Shown: positions 8,304 through 17,140, counted from the stretch's first letter. The stretch is DNA of 64,000 nt from Fictibacillus phosphorivorans (GCF_001619875.1 NZ_LRFC01000037.1:62001-126000), one strand, 5' to 3'. Numbers and translations are program-made. Notes: generated from the sequence alone by a model not told the origin.

Positions 8304-9993
8304 ATGTTTTATTTGTTGCTTTTTCACGTTCTTCTTCTAATAGAACTCTTCTTAATATTTTTCCTACCATCGTCTTCGGAAGTTCATTCCTAAACTCGTA
8401 AAGTCTTGGAACTTTAAAAGAAGCAAGGTGTTCTCTGCAGAATTTGTTTAATTCTTCTTCTGAACATTCCGTTCCTTCTTTTAATACAACAAAAGCTTTA
8501 ACTGTTTCGCCTCGATATTCATCTGGAACACCAACAACGACAGCTTCTTTCACTTTTTCATGTTCATAGAGAACTTCTTCTACTTCACGTGGATAGATGT
8601 TAAAACCGCCAGCGATGATCAGATCCTTCTTACGGTCCACGATATAAAAATATCCATTTTCATCCATGTAACCCATATCCCCTGTGATCAGCCAATCTTC
8701 CTTGAAAACGGATGCGGTTTCCTCCGGCTGATTCCAATAGCCTTTCATAACTTGAGGTCCTCGTACAGCCAATTCTCCGATCTCTCCAGGTTCTGCCCAT
8801 TCACCTGTTTCAGCAGAGATGATAGTTGCCTCAGTATTCGGCCATGGTAAACCGATGCTTCCTTTTACTTGTTTTCCGTAGATGAGGTTGGCATGTGTAA
8901 CAGGTGATGCTTCAGTAAGCCCATATCCTTCAACCAGGGAACCAGATATGATCGCCTGAAATTTCTCTTGAACTTCTAGTGGTAGTGCTGCCGAACCACT
9001 GATACACGCCTGAATAGAAGATAAATCATACTTCTTTAAATCTGGATGATTAAGCAACGCGATATACATGGTTGGAGCTCCCGGAAAAAGTGTAGGGCGT
9101 TCCTTATGAATCGTTTTAAGCACTTGTGCAGGATCAAAGCGAGGCAAAATAATCATCTCTGCTTTTGTAATGATGCCTAAATTCATAACACACGTCATGC
9201 CATATACATGAAAAAATGGCAAAGCACCAAGGATTTTTTCCTTACCGTCTCTATTCTTGTACATCCATGCATTGCATTGCAGCGCATTTGTCACTAAATT
9301 CTTGTGCGTGAGCATTACACCTTTTGCAGGACCTGTAGTACCTCCTGTGTATTGCAGGAGCGCAAGATCTTCATCTGGTACAATCTCTGTTTGAGGTTTA
9401 ATCGCCTGTGAACGTTTAAGCAGCTCACGAAACGAATGAACTTCGTGATTGTAAGAAATATCTACGACTACTGTTGGGTTCTGCCTTTTTTGAACAAAAG
9501 GATAAAGTATATTCTTTGGAAATGGCAGATAGTCTTTAATTGATGTCATGACAATATGCTCTAGGTTCGTATCTCCACGAACTGCCGAGATCCTGCCAAA
9601 CAACAAATCTAACCCAACGATAACTTTTGCACCGCTATCAGAAAGTTGATGAAGAAGTTCTCTTTCTGTATAGAGCGGATTGGTTTGAACTACGATCGCA
9701 CCTAAGAAAAGGGTTCCGTAATAAGCAATCACAGCCTGCGGACAGTTAGGCAGCATGATAGCGACCCGGTCTCCTTTTTTTACTCCAAGTGTTGATAGAG
9801 CATGTGCAAAACGCAAACTACTTTCGTGAAGCTCACCAAATGTTAATGTTTTCCCTAAGAAATGGACAGCAGTATAGTCTCTTTTTTCTTCTGCTGCTAA
9901 CTCTAAATACGCGAATAAAGGTTTGCTGTCGTAATCAAGATGTCCCGGAATTTCACTTGGGTAACTGTTAAGCCACCGTCTTTCCACTTGCAT
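8302..9993 (-). CDS. lcfA: Long-chain fatty-acid--CoA ligase
   Basis: Activates fatty acids to acyl-CoA via an acyl-adenylate, feeding beta-oxidation. The 563-residue ANL enzyme shows the AMP-binding P-loop YTGGTTGPAKGVMLTH, the A5 motif VEGYGLTEASPV, the A7/A8 motifs WLITGDMGYMDENGYFYIVDRKKDLIIAGGFNIYP split across the hinge, and the C-terminal catalytic lysine segment PKTMVGKILRR. GGAGGAG precedes the ATG. It is upstream of fadR in the same direction but separated from it by a terminator and the fadR promoter. Confidence 0.95.
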   Translation of the reverse strand: MQVERRWLNSYPSEIPGHLDYDSKPLFAYLELAAEEKRDYTAVHFLGKTLTFGELHESSLRFAHALSTLGVKKGDRVAIMLPNCPQAVIAYYGTLFLGAIVVQTNPLYTERELLHQLSDSGAKVIVGLDLLFGRISAVRGDTNLEHIVMTSIKDYLPFPKNILYPFVQKRQNPTVVVDISYNHEVHSFRELLKRSQAIKPQTEIVPDEDLALLQYTGGTTGPAKGVMLTHKNLVTNALQCNAWMYKNRDGKEKILGALPFFHVYGMTCVMNLGIITKAEMIILPRFDPAQVLKTIHKERPTLFPGAPTMYIALLNHPDLKKYDLSSIQACISGSAALPLEVQEKFQAIISGSLVEGYGLTEASPVTHANLIYGKQVKGSIGLPWPNTEATIISAETGEWAEPGEIGELAVRGPQVMKGYWNQPEETASVFKEDWLITGDMGYMDENGYFYIVDRKKDLIIAGGFNIYPREVEEVLYEHEKVKEAVVVGVPDEYRGETVKAFVVLKEGTECSEEELNKFCREHLASFKVPRLYEFRNELPKTMVGKILRRVLLEEEREKATNKT

Positions 9994-10043
9994 CTCCTCC
10001 TTTAATTCACGCCTTCCTTCAAAATTTCTATATCTTTATTCCT

Positions 10044-10072
10044 ATTATATTGAAAACGAATACATTTTTACA
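10044..10072 (-). promoter_or_regulatory. Possible lcfA promoter
   Basis: A perfect TATAAT (10044-10049) lies about 50 bases before lcfA, with a poor -35 (TGTAAA). I do not see a full FadR box here, unlike upstream of fadR. Nothing else is recognisable between 9994 and 10197. Confidence 0.35.
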
Positions 10073-10197
10073 TACTTTTTTAAAAATTTAAAATTATCGG
10101 TTAAATAATTTGGATAATCGTTGTATTTCGTTTCTCAAAACTGATATGTGTTTATTCAAGTGGGGTAGTTTTTCGGCTTGTTGAATAAGCTAAGCAA

Positions 10198-10238
10198 CAA
10201 AAAACCAGGCCCTCACACATGAGGAGCCTGGTTTTTTT
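10198..10238 (-). terminator. Terminator after yshE and the 27-codon ORF
   Basis: Two-part stem: AACCAGGC/GCCTGGTT outside and CCTCA/TGAGG inside, followed by T run on the minus strand. Confidence 0.9.
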
Positions 10239-10320
10239 ACGCAAAGAAAAATAAGTATATAAGACCTGCGGCGATAAAGACACCGCTTAGCACAAACAGA
10301 ACTTTAAATAACGTTTCCAT
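10237..10320 (-). CDS. Candidate 27-residue single-span membrane protein
   Basis: ATG (10318-10320) with AAGGG seven bases upstream, 15 bases after the yshE stop, and a stop codon at the foot of the terminator. The translation METLFKVLFVLSGVFIAAGL continues with five hydrophobic residues, so nearly the whole peptide is one membrane helix. I do not recognise a family. The placement between gene and terminator and the good ribosome site favour a real small gene, but coding cannot be proved from one sequence. Confidence 0.5.
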   Translation of the reverse strand: METLFKVLFVLSGVFIAAGLIYLFFFA

Positions 10321-10335
10321 ATTTATTCCCTTCAG

Positions 10336-10740
10336 CTATTCGATTCCTTCACCGATTACAAACGATAAACCAATGGAAATGATCATTGAGATAAAACCAA
10401 CCGCTCGGTTATCATTTTCGATTTCTTTATCAATCTGAAACTTTGGTGTCAGAAACTCAAAGATAAAATAACCAACCAAAAGTAATACAAACCCATAAAT
10501 TCCCCACGTAATCATCGTGATCAAAGAGTCATTTTGAGCAATAGAATACCGGAAAATATTTGCGATACCAAAGATTTTTCCGCCTGTAGCCATTGCAACG
10601 GATAAGTTTCCGTTTTTGATCTCCACCCAGTTTTTATAACGGGTAACAAGTTCAAACACAGCCAGAAAGACGACAAGACAAAGCACAACAACGCTGTAGT
10701 TTGCAGCTGTTTTAACAAACGCGTTACTCATAAAATCCAT
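10336..10740 (-). CDS. yshE: DUF350 family membrane protein YshE
   Basis: A 134-residue integral membrane protein with about four hydrophobic segments (roughly residues 15-33, 45-60, 75-95 and 112-130). It has the DUF350 pattern and sits downstream of mutS2, as yshE does in B. subtilis. Function unknown. A 19-codon ORF ends immediately before its ATG, so the two may be translationally coupled. Confidence 0.85.
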   Translation of the reverse strand: MDFMSNAFVKTAANYSVVVLCLVVFLAVFELVTRYKNWVEIKNGNLSVAMATGGKIFGIANIFRYSIAQNDSLITMITWGIYGFVLLLVGYFIFEFLTPKFQIDKEIENDNRAVGFISMIISIGLSFVIGEGIE

Positions 10741-10800
10741 TCAGCAATACCCCTTTGTAAATGGCTTGGTTATGTGCTGGAGATATGGGTCTTTTTCCAT
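10741..10800 (-). CDS. Candidate 19-residue leader peptide coupled to yshE
   Basis: ATG (10798-10800) six to seven bases after AGGGGG, a strong ribosome site. The peptide MEKDPYLQHITKPFTKGYC stops at TGA exactly adjacent to the yshE ATG. The short length prevents any family call. It could be a leader peptide, or a chance ORF whose ribosome site helps load yshE. Confidence 0.35.
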   Translation of the reverse strand: MEKDPYLQHITKPFTKGYC

Positions 10801-10826
10801 TGAATAACCCCCTAAAAAATCTCCTC

Positions 10827-13184
10827 TTATTTTAATACAGCTACGGTCACTCCGCCTCCGCCTTCACCTGCTGCACCCATTCGAGTGGATTTCACATTTC
10901 GATGAGTTTTCAAAAGATCTTGAACGCCCTTTCTTAATGCACCAGTACCTTTACCATGTATAATATAAACTTGGTTAAAGCCTGCGAGTAGTGCTTCATC
11001 CAAATAACGGTCCACTTCGAGCATCGCATCTTCGTATCGTTTCCCTCTTAGATCCAGTTCAGGACGAGAGGAGTCTGAGTTTCCTGTTACTTTTACGAAT
11101 GAACGAGGCTCAGGTTTCGGTTTACTTTGTTTTACCCATTCCAAATCTTTCTCTGAAACATTCATTTTTAAGATTCCGATCTGAACTTGATATTCAGTGC
11201 TGCTCACCTTTTCAACAATATGTCCTTTTTGCCCGACACTGAGGACTCTTACCTCATCTCCTGGTACATATTCTTTTTTGGTTGATACAGCTTTTGGCTT
11301 TTTACTTTTTGTTTTTGATTGAGGAACGGCTTCTTCCAATCTCTTCTTTGCTTCAATCAGTTTATGCTCTTTGATCTGTCCTCCAGCTTTTTGAAGCTCA
11401 CGGATCTCGTGAATAATTTCTTCGGCCGTGTCACGCGCTTTTTCAACAGCTTTTTCTGCTTCTTGTTTCGCTTTTTCATACAGTCTTTCTTTTTCATTTT
11501 GAAAAAGCTCGAGCTCTCTTGCCAAGTCAGCTTTTATAGACTCTGCTTCTTTTCTTCGGTTTTCAGCTTCTTCCATCTCTTTTTCTGCTTGTTTGCGGTT
11601 ATCTTCAAGAGATTTAATCATATTATCAATTTTGTTTTCATCTTCACTAATCTGTGATCTCGCTGAATCAATGATATCTTGGCGGAGTCCCAATCTTTTC
11701 GAAATTTCAAACGCATTGCTTCGACCAGGAACTCCAACTAATAACCGATATGTCGGTCTTAGGGTCTGCACATCAAATTCAACGGAGGCATTCATTACTC
11801 CGGGACGGTTATACGCGTATGCTTTTAGTTCACTATAGTGTGTCGTTGCAACAACCCTCGCTCCTCTTTCAAAAACGAAATCCAAGATAGAGATTGCAAG
11901 TGCTGCCCCTTCCTGAGGATCTGTTCCTGCACCTAATTCATCGAAGAGTACAAGTGATTCAAAATCAATCTTGTTTAAAATATCTACAATGTTTACCATA
12001 TGTGAGGAAAACGTACTCAAGGATTGTTCAATGGATTGCTCATCACCGATATCAGCATAAATACTCTTAAACACAGCCATTTCCGATTCTTCTTGAGCAG
12101 GGATCTGAAGTCCGCATTGTGCCATCAGCGTAAGGAGACCTATTGTTTTAAGTGTAACTGTTTTACCCCCGGTATTAGGTCCTGTAATAACAAGTGATTG
12201 ATATTCACCGCCTAACATAACGCTTGTCGGCACAACGGTTTCCTGATCAAGAAGCGGGTGTCTTCCACTGTTCAATGAAATAAATCCTCTATCATTCATG
12301 ATTGGTCGTGTGCACTTTAACTCATGAGAGAATCTAGCTTTTGCTAGTATAAAATCCATTTCCGCAAGAATGTCCACGTTTATTAAAATATCATCCGCGC
12401 GCTCAGCAACCTGTGCAGTGAGCTCTCTTAAAATCTTTTCAATTTCTCGCGCTTCTTTTGCTTTTGCTTCCTTCACTTGATTGTTAACCGTTACAACGGA
12501 CTGTGGTTCGATGAACAATGTCGCTCCACTAGCCGATTGATCATGCACCATTCCGCCAAAATTGCCTCTGTACTCTTGTTTGACTGGAATAACAAAGCGA
12601 TCATTACGAATAGTGATGATGGAGTCTGATAACATCTTTTGATAGCTTGAAGACCTTACGATGGATTCTAGCTTTTCTCTTACTCTTGCTTCAAACGTAC
12701 GGAGCTGCTGACGGATCGCACGCAGTTCCGGACTGGCACTATCCATCATGTGACCATTGTCATCAATACACGCTTTAATAGATTGTTCTAATTCATGAAG
12801 AGGAACGATTTGATCTGCAGCATAACTTAAAATACGCAGTTCGATTCCATCCTCTACTAAACCCTCGATAAATCTCTTGAACCGTCTTCCCCCATAAAGA
12901 GTTGAGGCGATATCCATTAGGTCTTCTTCGTTAAGCAGACTCCCAATTTTAGAACGCTTCACGTTCGAAGAAATATCGAAGATCCCGCCAAACGGAACTT
13001 GTCCTTTTAATCGAAGGACTTTTACCCCTTCATCTGTTGCCTCTTGTGCCTCGTTCACTTCTTCAAGTGTTGTATAGGGCATAAGCGATTCAATTTTATT
13101 TAGACCAAGTGAACAGCTTGCATGCTTTTTTAGCCGATCAATCACTTTTCTTAATTCTAAAACACGCAGCATTTTTTCTTGCAT
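10827..13184 (-). CDS. mutS2: MutS2 family ATPase/endonuclease
   Basis: MutS-like ATPase with a nicking Smr domain. It is linked to suppression of homologous recombination and, in B. subtilis, to rescue of collided ribosomes, rather than to mismatch repair. The 785-residue protein has a clamp/core region, Walker A GPNTGGKTVTLK, Walker B region LVLFDELGAGTDPQEGAAL, a long charged coiled coil (about residues 510-620) and a C-terminal Smr domain with LDLRGKRYEDAM and HGKGTGALRKGV. GGAGG precedes the ATG. Confidence 0.96.
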   Translation of the reverse strand: MQEKMLRVLELRKVIDRLKKHASCSLGLNKIESLMPYTTLEEVNEAQEATDEGVKVLRLKGQVPFGGIFDISSNVKRSKIGSLLNEEDLMDIASTLYGGRRFKRFIEGLVEDGIELRILSYAADQIVPLHELEQSIKACIDDNGHMMDSASPELRAIRQQLRTFEARVREKLESIVRSSSYQKMLSDSIITIRNDRFVIPVKQEYRGNFGGMVHDQSASGATLFIEPQSVVTVNNQVKEAKAKEAREIEKILRELTAQVAERADDILINVDILAEMDFILAKARFSHELKCTRPIMNDRGFISLNSGRHPLLDQETVVPTSVMLGGEYQSLVITGPNTGGKTVTLKTIGLLTLMAQCGLQIPAQEESEMAVFKSIYADIGDEQSIEQSLSTFSSHMVNIVDILNKIDFESLVLFDELGAGTDPQEGAALAISILDFVFERGARVVATTHYSELKAYAYNRPGVMNASVEFDVQTLRPTYRLLVGVPGRSNAFEISKRLGLRQDIIDSARSQISEDENKIDNMIKSLEDNRKQAEKEMEEAENRRKEAESIKADLARELELFQNEKERLYEKAKQEAEKAVEKARDTAEEIIHEIRELQKAGGQIKEHKLIEAKKRLEEAVPQSKTKSKKPKAVSTKKEYVPGDEVRVLSVGQKGHIVEKVSSTEYQVQIGILKMNVSEKDLEWVKQSKPKPEPRSFVKVTGNSDSSRPELDLRGKRYEDAMLEVDRYLDEALLAGFNQVYIIHGKGTGALRKGVQDLLKTHRNVKSTRMGAAGEGGGGVTVAVLK

Positions 13185-13214
13185 AATCGTTCCTCCTGAT
13201 TCGAGGATATAGAG

Positions 13215-14930
13215 CTATCTTTTACGGTTAAGATAGGTTTCTAGTTCTTTTAAAGTCATCGTGTTTATCACGCTGTCTTTTCTAATCAAACCTTTTCTGG
13301 CAACCGCTGCTCCAATCTCCATATGTTTCATCGTATCTTTATAATGTGCATCTGTGTTGATCGCAATCTTTACGTTGAGCTCTTGCGCTTTTTGCAGCCA
13401 TTCTGGCGCAAGGTCCAGCCGATTAGGATTTGCATTCAATTCAATGGCTGTGTCAGTCTCAGATGCCAGCTTTAGTAGCAGCTCTATGTCAACGTCATAC
13501 CCTTCTCTACGGCCGATTAAGCGTCCGGTTGGATGAGCGATAAGGTCTACTTTGTTATGCTCTAATGCTGTTTTTAAACGTTTCATAATTTTGCTTTTGT
13601 CTTGAGAAAAGGCAGAATGAATACTCGCTATAACAAAATCCACTTCCTCTAATAAGTCATCATCATAATCCAATGTGCCATCGGGTAGTATATCCATTTC
13701 AATACCCGCGAGTATTTTAAAATCTGAATATTTTTTATTTAATTTATTAATCTCTTGACGCTGCATACGCACTCTTTCAGGTGTAAGACCATTCGCTACA
13801 CGCAAATATTGAGAATGATCCGTGATCGCCATAAATTCATATCCTCTACGTCTCGCTTCTTCAGCCATTTCCTCAATAGAGAAGGCTCCATCACTCCAGG
13901 TTGAGTGAAGATGAAGATCGCCCTTAATATCCGACAGTTGAATAAGCTCATGTGCTTCTTTAAAAAGCTCAATTTCATCTCCAGTTTCTCTAGCTTCAGG
14001 CGGTATCCAGTTCAAACCGAAATGCAGATAAAATTCTTCTTCAGTCTTAAACGTTTGAACATCTCCTGTCTCAACATTCTCAACACCGTACTCACTGATT
14101 TTTTCCCCTCGAGCCTTTGCAAGCTGCCTCATTTTCACATTATGCTCCATCGAACCTGTAAAGTGATGTAAAGTTGTAGCAAATTGCTGTGGTTCAACGA
14201 TTCGGAAATCAACTGAGACAGAGATCTTTTCATCTAGCACCACAGAAACCTTTGTATCGCCGCTTGCAATAACATCTATGATACCGTCTAAATTTAGAAG
14301 CTGTTCCTTCACTTTATCAGGATTCTGACTAGAGATAATAAAATCAAGGTCCTTGATCGTTTCGCGGTAACGTCTGAGACTACCCGCTCTAGAGAACTTT
14401 TCAATATGTGTCATCTTTTCCAGCTGTAGTTCTATTTTTTCAGCAATGGGCAGCATATAAGCGATTGGCAATCTTTCAGGACGTTTTCCCAGATCCTTTA
14501 AAGAAGATAAAATCTTTTCTTCTGTCTTCGCACCAAAGCCAGCCAGTGCTCTTACTTTACCATTTTCACATGCTTCTTTAAGAGATTCAATATTCGTTAT
14601 ACCTAACTCAGAATAAAGTTTAGCAATCTTTTTTCCTCCAAGGTTCGGTACTTGCAGCAGAGAGATCAATTCAGATGGTACTTTTTCTTGAAGTTCCACT
14701 AAAAGGTCAGACTTACCTTTTTCCATCATTTCAACGATAACCGTTGCAGTCCCTTTACCAATTCCTTTTAGCTTTGACACATCGCCGATCTCATCCATCG
14801 TACGCTCATCACTCTCAAGAGCATTGGCCGCTTTACGATAAGCGGAAACTTTAAATGAGTTCTCACCTAAAATTTCAAGGTAAAGAGCAATTTGTTCAAG
14901 TGTGCGTACGATCTCTTTTTTATTTACCAT
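13215..14930 (-). CDS. polX: DNA polymerase X / 3'-5' exonuclease (PHP)
   Basis: Family X gap-filling repair polymerase. The N-terminal half has the helix-hairpin-helix segments (SKLKGIGKGTATVI, VPNLGGKKIAKLY) and the nucleotidyltransferase motif FSRAGSLRRYRETIKDLDFII. The C-terminal half is a PHP exonuclease (GDLHLHSTWSDGAFS, FMAITDHSQ, IAINTDAHY). I start at the ATG at 14930 (571 residues), which has GAGGTGA upstream. The in-frame extension to 15002 runs into repeat remnant F and is unlikely to be translated. Confidence 0.95.
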   Translation of the reverse strand: MVNKKEIVRTLEQIALYLEILGENSFKVSAYRKAANALESDERTMDEIGDVSKLKGIGKGTATVIVEMMEKGKSDLLVELQEKVPSELISLLQVPNLGGKKIAKLYSELGITNIESLKEACENGKVRALAGFGAKTEEKILSSLKDLGKRPERLPIAYMLPIAEKIELQLEKMTHIEKFSRAGSLRRYRETIKDLDFIISSQNPDKVKEQLLNLDGIIDVIASGDTKVSVVLDEKISVSVDFRIVEPQQFATTLHHFTGSMEHNVKMRQLAKARGEKISEYGVENVETGDVQTFKTEEEFYLHFGLNWIPPEARETGDEIELFKEAHELIQLSDIKGDLHLHSTWSDGAFSIEEMAEEARRRGYEFMAITDHSQYLRVANGLTPERVRMQRQEINKLNKKYSDFKILAGIEMDILPDGTLDYDDDLLEEVDFVIASIHSAFSQDKSKIMKRLKTALEHNKVDLIAHPTGRLIGRREGYDVDIELLLKLASETDTAIELNANPNRLDLAPEWLQKAQELNVKIAINTDAHYKDTMKHMEIGAAVARKGLIRKDSVINTMTLKELETYLNRKR

Positions 14931-14980
14931 AACGAGCTCACCTCTTTTATTAGTTTTAAGGCTAAAAAGACAAAGACTGT

Positions 14981-15016
14981 GAGTATCTGGAGCGGAAATC
15001 AACCACTCTCAAGAAC
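14981..15016 (-). repeat. Remnant of the dispersed GTTGATT repeat (copy F)
   Basis: The stretch GGAGCGGAAATCAACCACT, followed by CTCAAGA, matches the outer end of copy C near 34680. Only one end is left. It lies upstream of polX. Confidence 0.6.
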
Positions 15017-15035
15017 TACATAGTAAAAGCCAAGA

Positions 15036-15065
15036 CAAAAAAACTTCTCCGCTTTGGGAGAAGTT
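15036..15065 (-). terminator. cvpA terminator overlapping stop codon
   Basis: Stem AACTTCTCC/GGGAGAAGTT plus a seven-T run on the minus strand. The cvpA stop is inside the first arm. Confidence 0.88.
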
Positions 15066-15600
15066 ACGCCATATGTTTCATCCACATTTCCTTTATTGAC
15101 TCAGAAAATACGGGGGTGTTTTTGACCATTCCCTGTGCGATCCATGAATTTTCATAATGTGCTTGAAAGGCTTCAATCGGTACTAGTGTTGCAATATACA
15201 ACAAGATAAACACGATCAGATATACTTCTACAAACCCTAATAGGCCACCAAGCCATCTATTAAATGTATGCAGGATTGGCAAATTGGCAAGAAAATCAAG
15301 CATGGAACCAAGAATCTGCAAGATGATTTTAGTCGCAAAGAACAGAATCGCAAAAGCAATGGCATTATAATATGCCTGTTCAAGTGATATACTGTTCATC
15401 AAAAATGATACAGAACTATCATCTGAAGACGGGTAAGGGATCCATAACTCCAGCTTTGGAGCTAAATCGTCATAATACAGGTAAGCAACAATGTAAGCTG
15501 CAATAAACCCGACTAAGTGAACCAGCTGCATAATGAATCCGCGTTTTAATCCAATCAAGAAACCACCTATTAATACAATAAACAAAATTAAATCCAACAT
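15064..15600 (-). CDS. cvpA: CvpA family membrane protein (YshB)
   Basis: A 178-residue protein with four to five hydrophobic segments. It begins MLDLILFIVLIGGFLIGLKR and holds the CvpA-type segment HTFNRWLGGLLGFVEVYLIV. The family was named after colicin V production, but its role in Firmicutes is unclear. ATG chosen at 15600 with AGAGGAAGG upstream. The ORF could run seven codons further back into zapA. The gene directly follows zapA. Confidence 0.87.
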   Translation of the reverse strand: MLDLILFIVLIGGFLIGLKRGFIMQLVHLVGFIAAYIVAYLYYDDLAPKLELWIPYPSSDDSSVSFLMNSISLEQAYYNAIAFAILFFATKIILQILGSMLDFLANLPILHTFNRWLGGLLGFVEVYLIVFILLYIATLVPIEAFQAHYENSWIAQGMVKNTPVFSESIKEMWMKHMA

Positions 15601-15601
15601 A

Positions 15602-15865
15602 CTATCCTTCCTCTTTTCCAATTCGCTGTTGCAATTTTTTCAGCTCTTCTTTAATCTTTAAATATTCACTCATTGTATTTACTGCTGTTAGTACAGCAAG
15701 TTGTTTCGTATCAAGAAACCGGTTATGAGATTGAATTTCTCTCATTTTCAAGTCTACTTTGTCAGCTACTAAATGAATGTGGCTGGAAGTTTCGGTTCCT
15801 GCAATTACATAACGTTGGCCATAGATTTCGACCGTAGTACGGTTTTTATTTTTGTCTTCCACCAC
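15602..15865 (-). CDS. zapA: Cell division protein ZapA
   Basis: Small coiled-coil protein that bundles FtsZ and promotes Z-ring assembly. The 87-residue product has the ZapA core VEIYGQRYVIAGTETSSHI, the KMREIQ segment, LAVLTAVNTMSEYLKIKEE and a charged coiled-coil tail. AGGAGG lies six bases before a GTG at 15865, which I take as the start. A second GTG follows immediately. It appears to be co-transcribed with cvpA. Confidence 0.92.
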   Translation of the reverse strand: MVEDKNKNRTTVEIYGQRYVIAGTETSSHIHLVADKVDLKMREIQSHNRFLDTKQLAVLTAVNTMSEYLKIKEELKKLQQRIGKEEG

Positions 15866-15892
15866 AATTAACCTCCTTAACACAAAAAGGAT

Positions 15893-15909
15893 TATTCATT
15901 TAATGAATA
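15893..15909. promoter_or_regulatory. Perfect palindrome in zapA/rnhC divergent region
   Basis: TATTCATT-T-AATGAATA, a 17-bp perfect palindrome about 28 bases upstream of zapA and just downstream of a possible -10 (TAAGAT near 15915). It could be an operator. No regulator is suggested by the sequence. Confidence 0.35.
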
Positions 15910-16019
15910 CTAATCTTTATCTTATCAAATTTCGTACATAGTTGAAAATATTTCTGTTCTAACTCAGCTCTTTTTTTGATAATTTTGGAAATCTCTTCAT
16001 TTATAGGAGGAAAATATGC

Positions 16020-16964
16020 ATGTCTCATGTAGTGAAAAAAATGACAAACTCTGAAATACTCGCAATGAAAAATGAACTTTCACAATTACTTTCACCTAAA
16101 ACACCACCCGGAGCCGTATTTTCAGCTAAACTTACAGATTGTACGGTAACAGCCTATCATTCAGGGAAAGTCCTGTTTCAAGGAAAAGGCGCTGAGGAAG
16201 TGTCTCAAAGATTTTCAGGTCATGTTGCACCGTCTAAAGTAAGTAGCAAAACTGCTAAACCTGCACATCGTTATGCACCGCCTCAAAATGCCGCAGAGTT
16301 ATCTATGATCGGAAGCGATGAAGTCGGCACAGGTGATTATTTTGGTCCGATGACAGTTGCTGCAGCTTATGTATCAAGAGATCAACTAGATCTGGTAAGG
16401 GAACTTGGGGTTAAAGATTCGAAGCACTTAAACGATAAACAGATCATACAAATCGCAAAAGAGCTGATCCACACCGTCCCTTATTCCCTGCTTGTTTTAA
16501 ACAATGAAAAGTACAATGAACTCCAGCAAAAAGGAATGACTCAAGGGAAAATAAAAGCGATCCTTCATAACCGTGCTCTTCAAAATGTTAAAGCAAAAAT
16601 TGAAGGTGAGGAAATAGAAGGAATATTAGTAGATCAGTTTTGCGAACCTGGTGTTTACTTTAACTATCTAACGAAAGAGAAAAACCTTTTAAAAGAAGGT
16701 CTCTATTTTGCGACAAAAGGTGAATCCGTTCATCTGTCTGTAGCAGCCGCATCTATTTTAGCAAGATACAGCTTTCTAAAAGAGATGGATAAACTAGGGG
16801 CCCGCTTCAATACAGTAATCCCAAAAGGAGCTGGTCCTCATGTTGATGTTAAAGCAGCAGAGCTTGTGGAGAAATTTGGACAGTCTGTTTTTGACACAGC
16901 AACAAAGAAACACTTTGCAAATACCCAAAAAGCGTTGAATTTATTGCGTAAAAAGAAAAATTAA
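16020..16964 (+). CDS. rnhC: Ribonuclease HIII
   Basis: Removes RNA from RNA-DNA hybrids. The 314-residue protein has the RNase HIII N-terminal TBP-like domain (about residues 1-85) and the RNase HII-like catalytic domain beginning IGSDEVGTGDYFGPM. Other active-site segments are GVKDSKHLND, ILVDQF and SVAAASILARY. The ATG at 16020 follows AGGAGG by nine bases. An ATG five bases earlier is out of frame and stops after 12 codons. Confidence 0.95.
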   Translation: MSHVVKKMTNSEILAMKNELSQLLSPKTPPGAVFSAKLTDCTVTAYHSGKVLFQGKGAEEVSQRFSGHVAPSKVSSKTAKPAHRYAPPQNAAELSMIGSDEVGTGDYFGPMTVAAAYVSRDQLDLVRELGVKDSKHLNDKQIIQIAKELIHTVPYSLLVLNNEKYNELQQKGMTQGKIKAILHNRALQNVKAKIEGEEIEGILVDQFCEPGVYFNYLTKEKNLLKEGLYFATKGESVHLSVAAASILARYSFLKEMDKLGARFNTVIPKGAGPHVDVKAAELVEKFGQSVFDTATKKHFANTQKALNLLRKKKN

Positions 16965-16971
16965 GAGGCGG

Positions 16972-17005
16972 AGAGGATGAATCATAAGGAATCATCCTCT
17001 TTTTC
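16972..17005 (+). terminator. rnhC terminator
   Basis: Stem AGAGGATGA/TCATCCTCT followed by TTTTTC, eight bases after the rnhC stop. Confidence 0.85.
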
Positions 17006-17039
17006 GTAGAGCGAGCATCACCCATTGGTTACTAAAAAG

Positions 17040-17140
17040 TTATAATCACATAAAAAATGCAGTTCATCACATAAAGAAGGGGTTGATCACATAAAAAATG
17101 AAGTCCATCACATAAAAATGATCCCTTATCACACAAAAGT
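17040..17140. repeat. 21-bp-period array 1, core ATCACATAAAAA
   Basis: The core ATCACA begins at 17045, 17066, 17086, 17107 and 17128, giving spacings of 21, 20, 21 and 21. The segment between cores differs from unit to unit. The array lies between the convergent rnhC and pheT genes, outside both terminators. The sequence has no credible ORF, since the minus-strand reading from 17249 is low-complexity. Confidence 0.85.

Noticed and set aside
10020-10080. FadR box upstream of lcfA
   Set aside because: TGAAAACGAATACATTTTTACA lacks the second TCATTCA half-site; below what I would call an operator.
11319-11657. 112-codon plus-strand ORF opposite mutS2
   Set aside because: Antisense to the charged coiled coil of MutS2; the phenylalanine/serine-rich translation is the complement of glutamate/lysine codons.
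16015-16053. ATG five bases before the rnhC start
   Set aside because: Out of frame with rnhC and stops after 12 codons; rnhC has a good site for its own ATG.
17040-17140. CRISPR array interpretation of the periodic repeats
   Set aside because: Units of 20-21 bp with cores of 7-12 bp and spacers of about 10 bp are far too short, and no cas gene is near.
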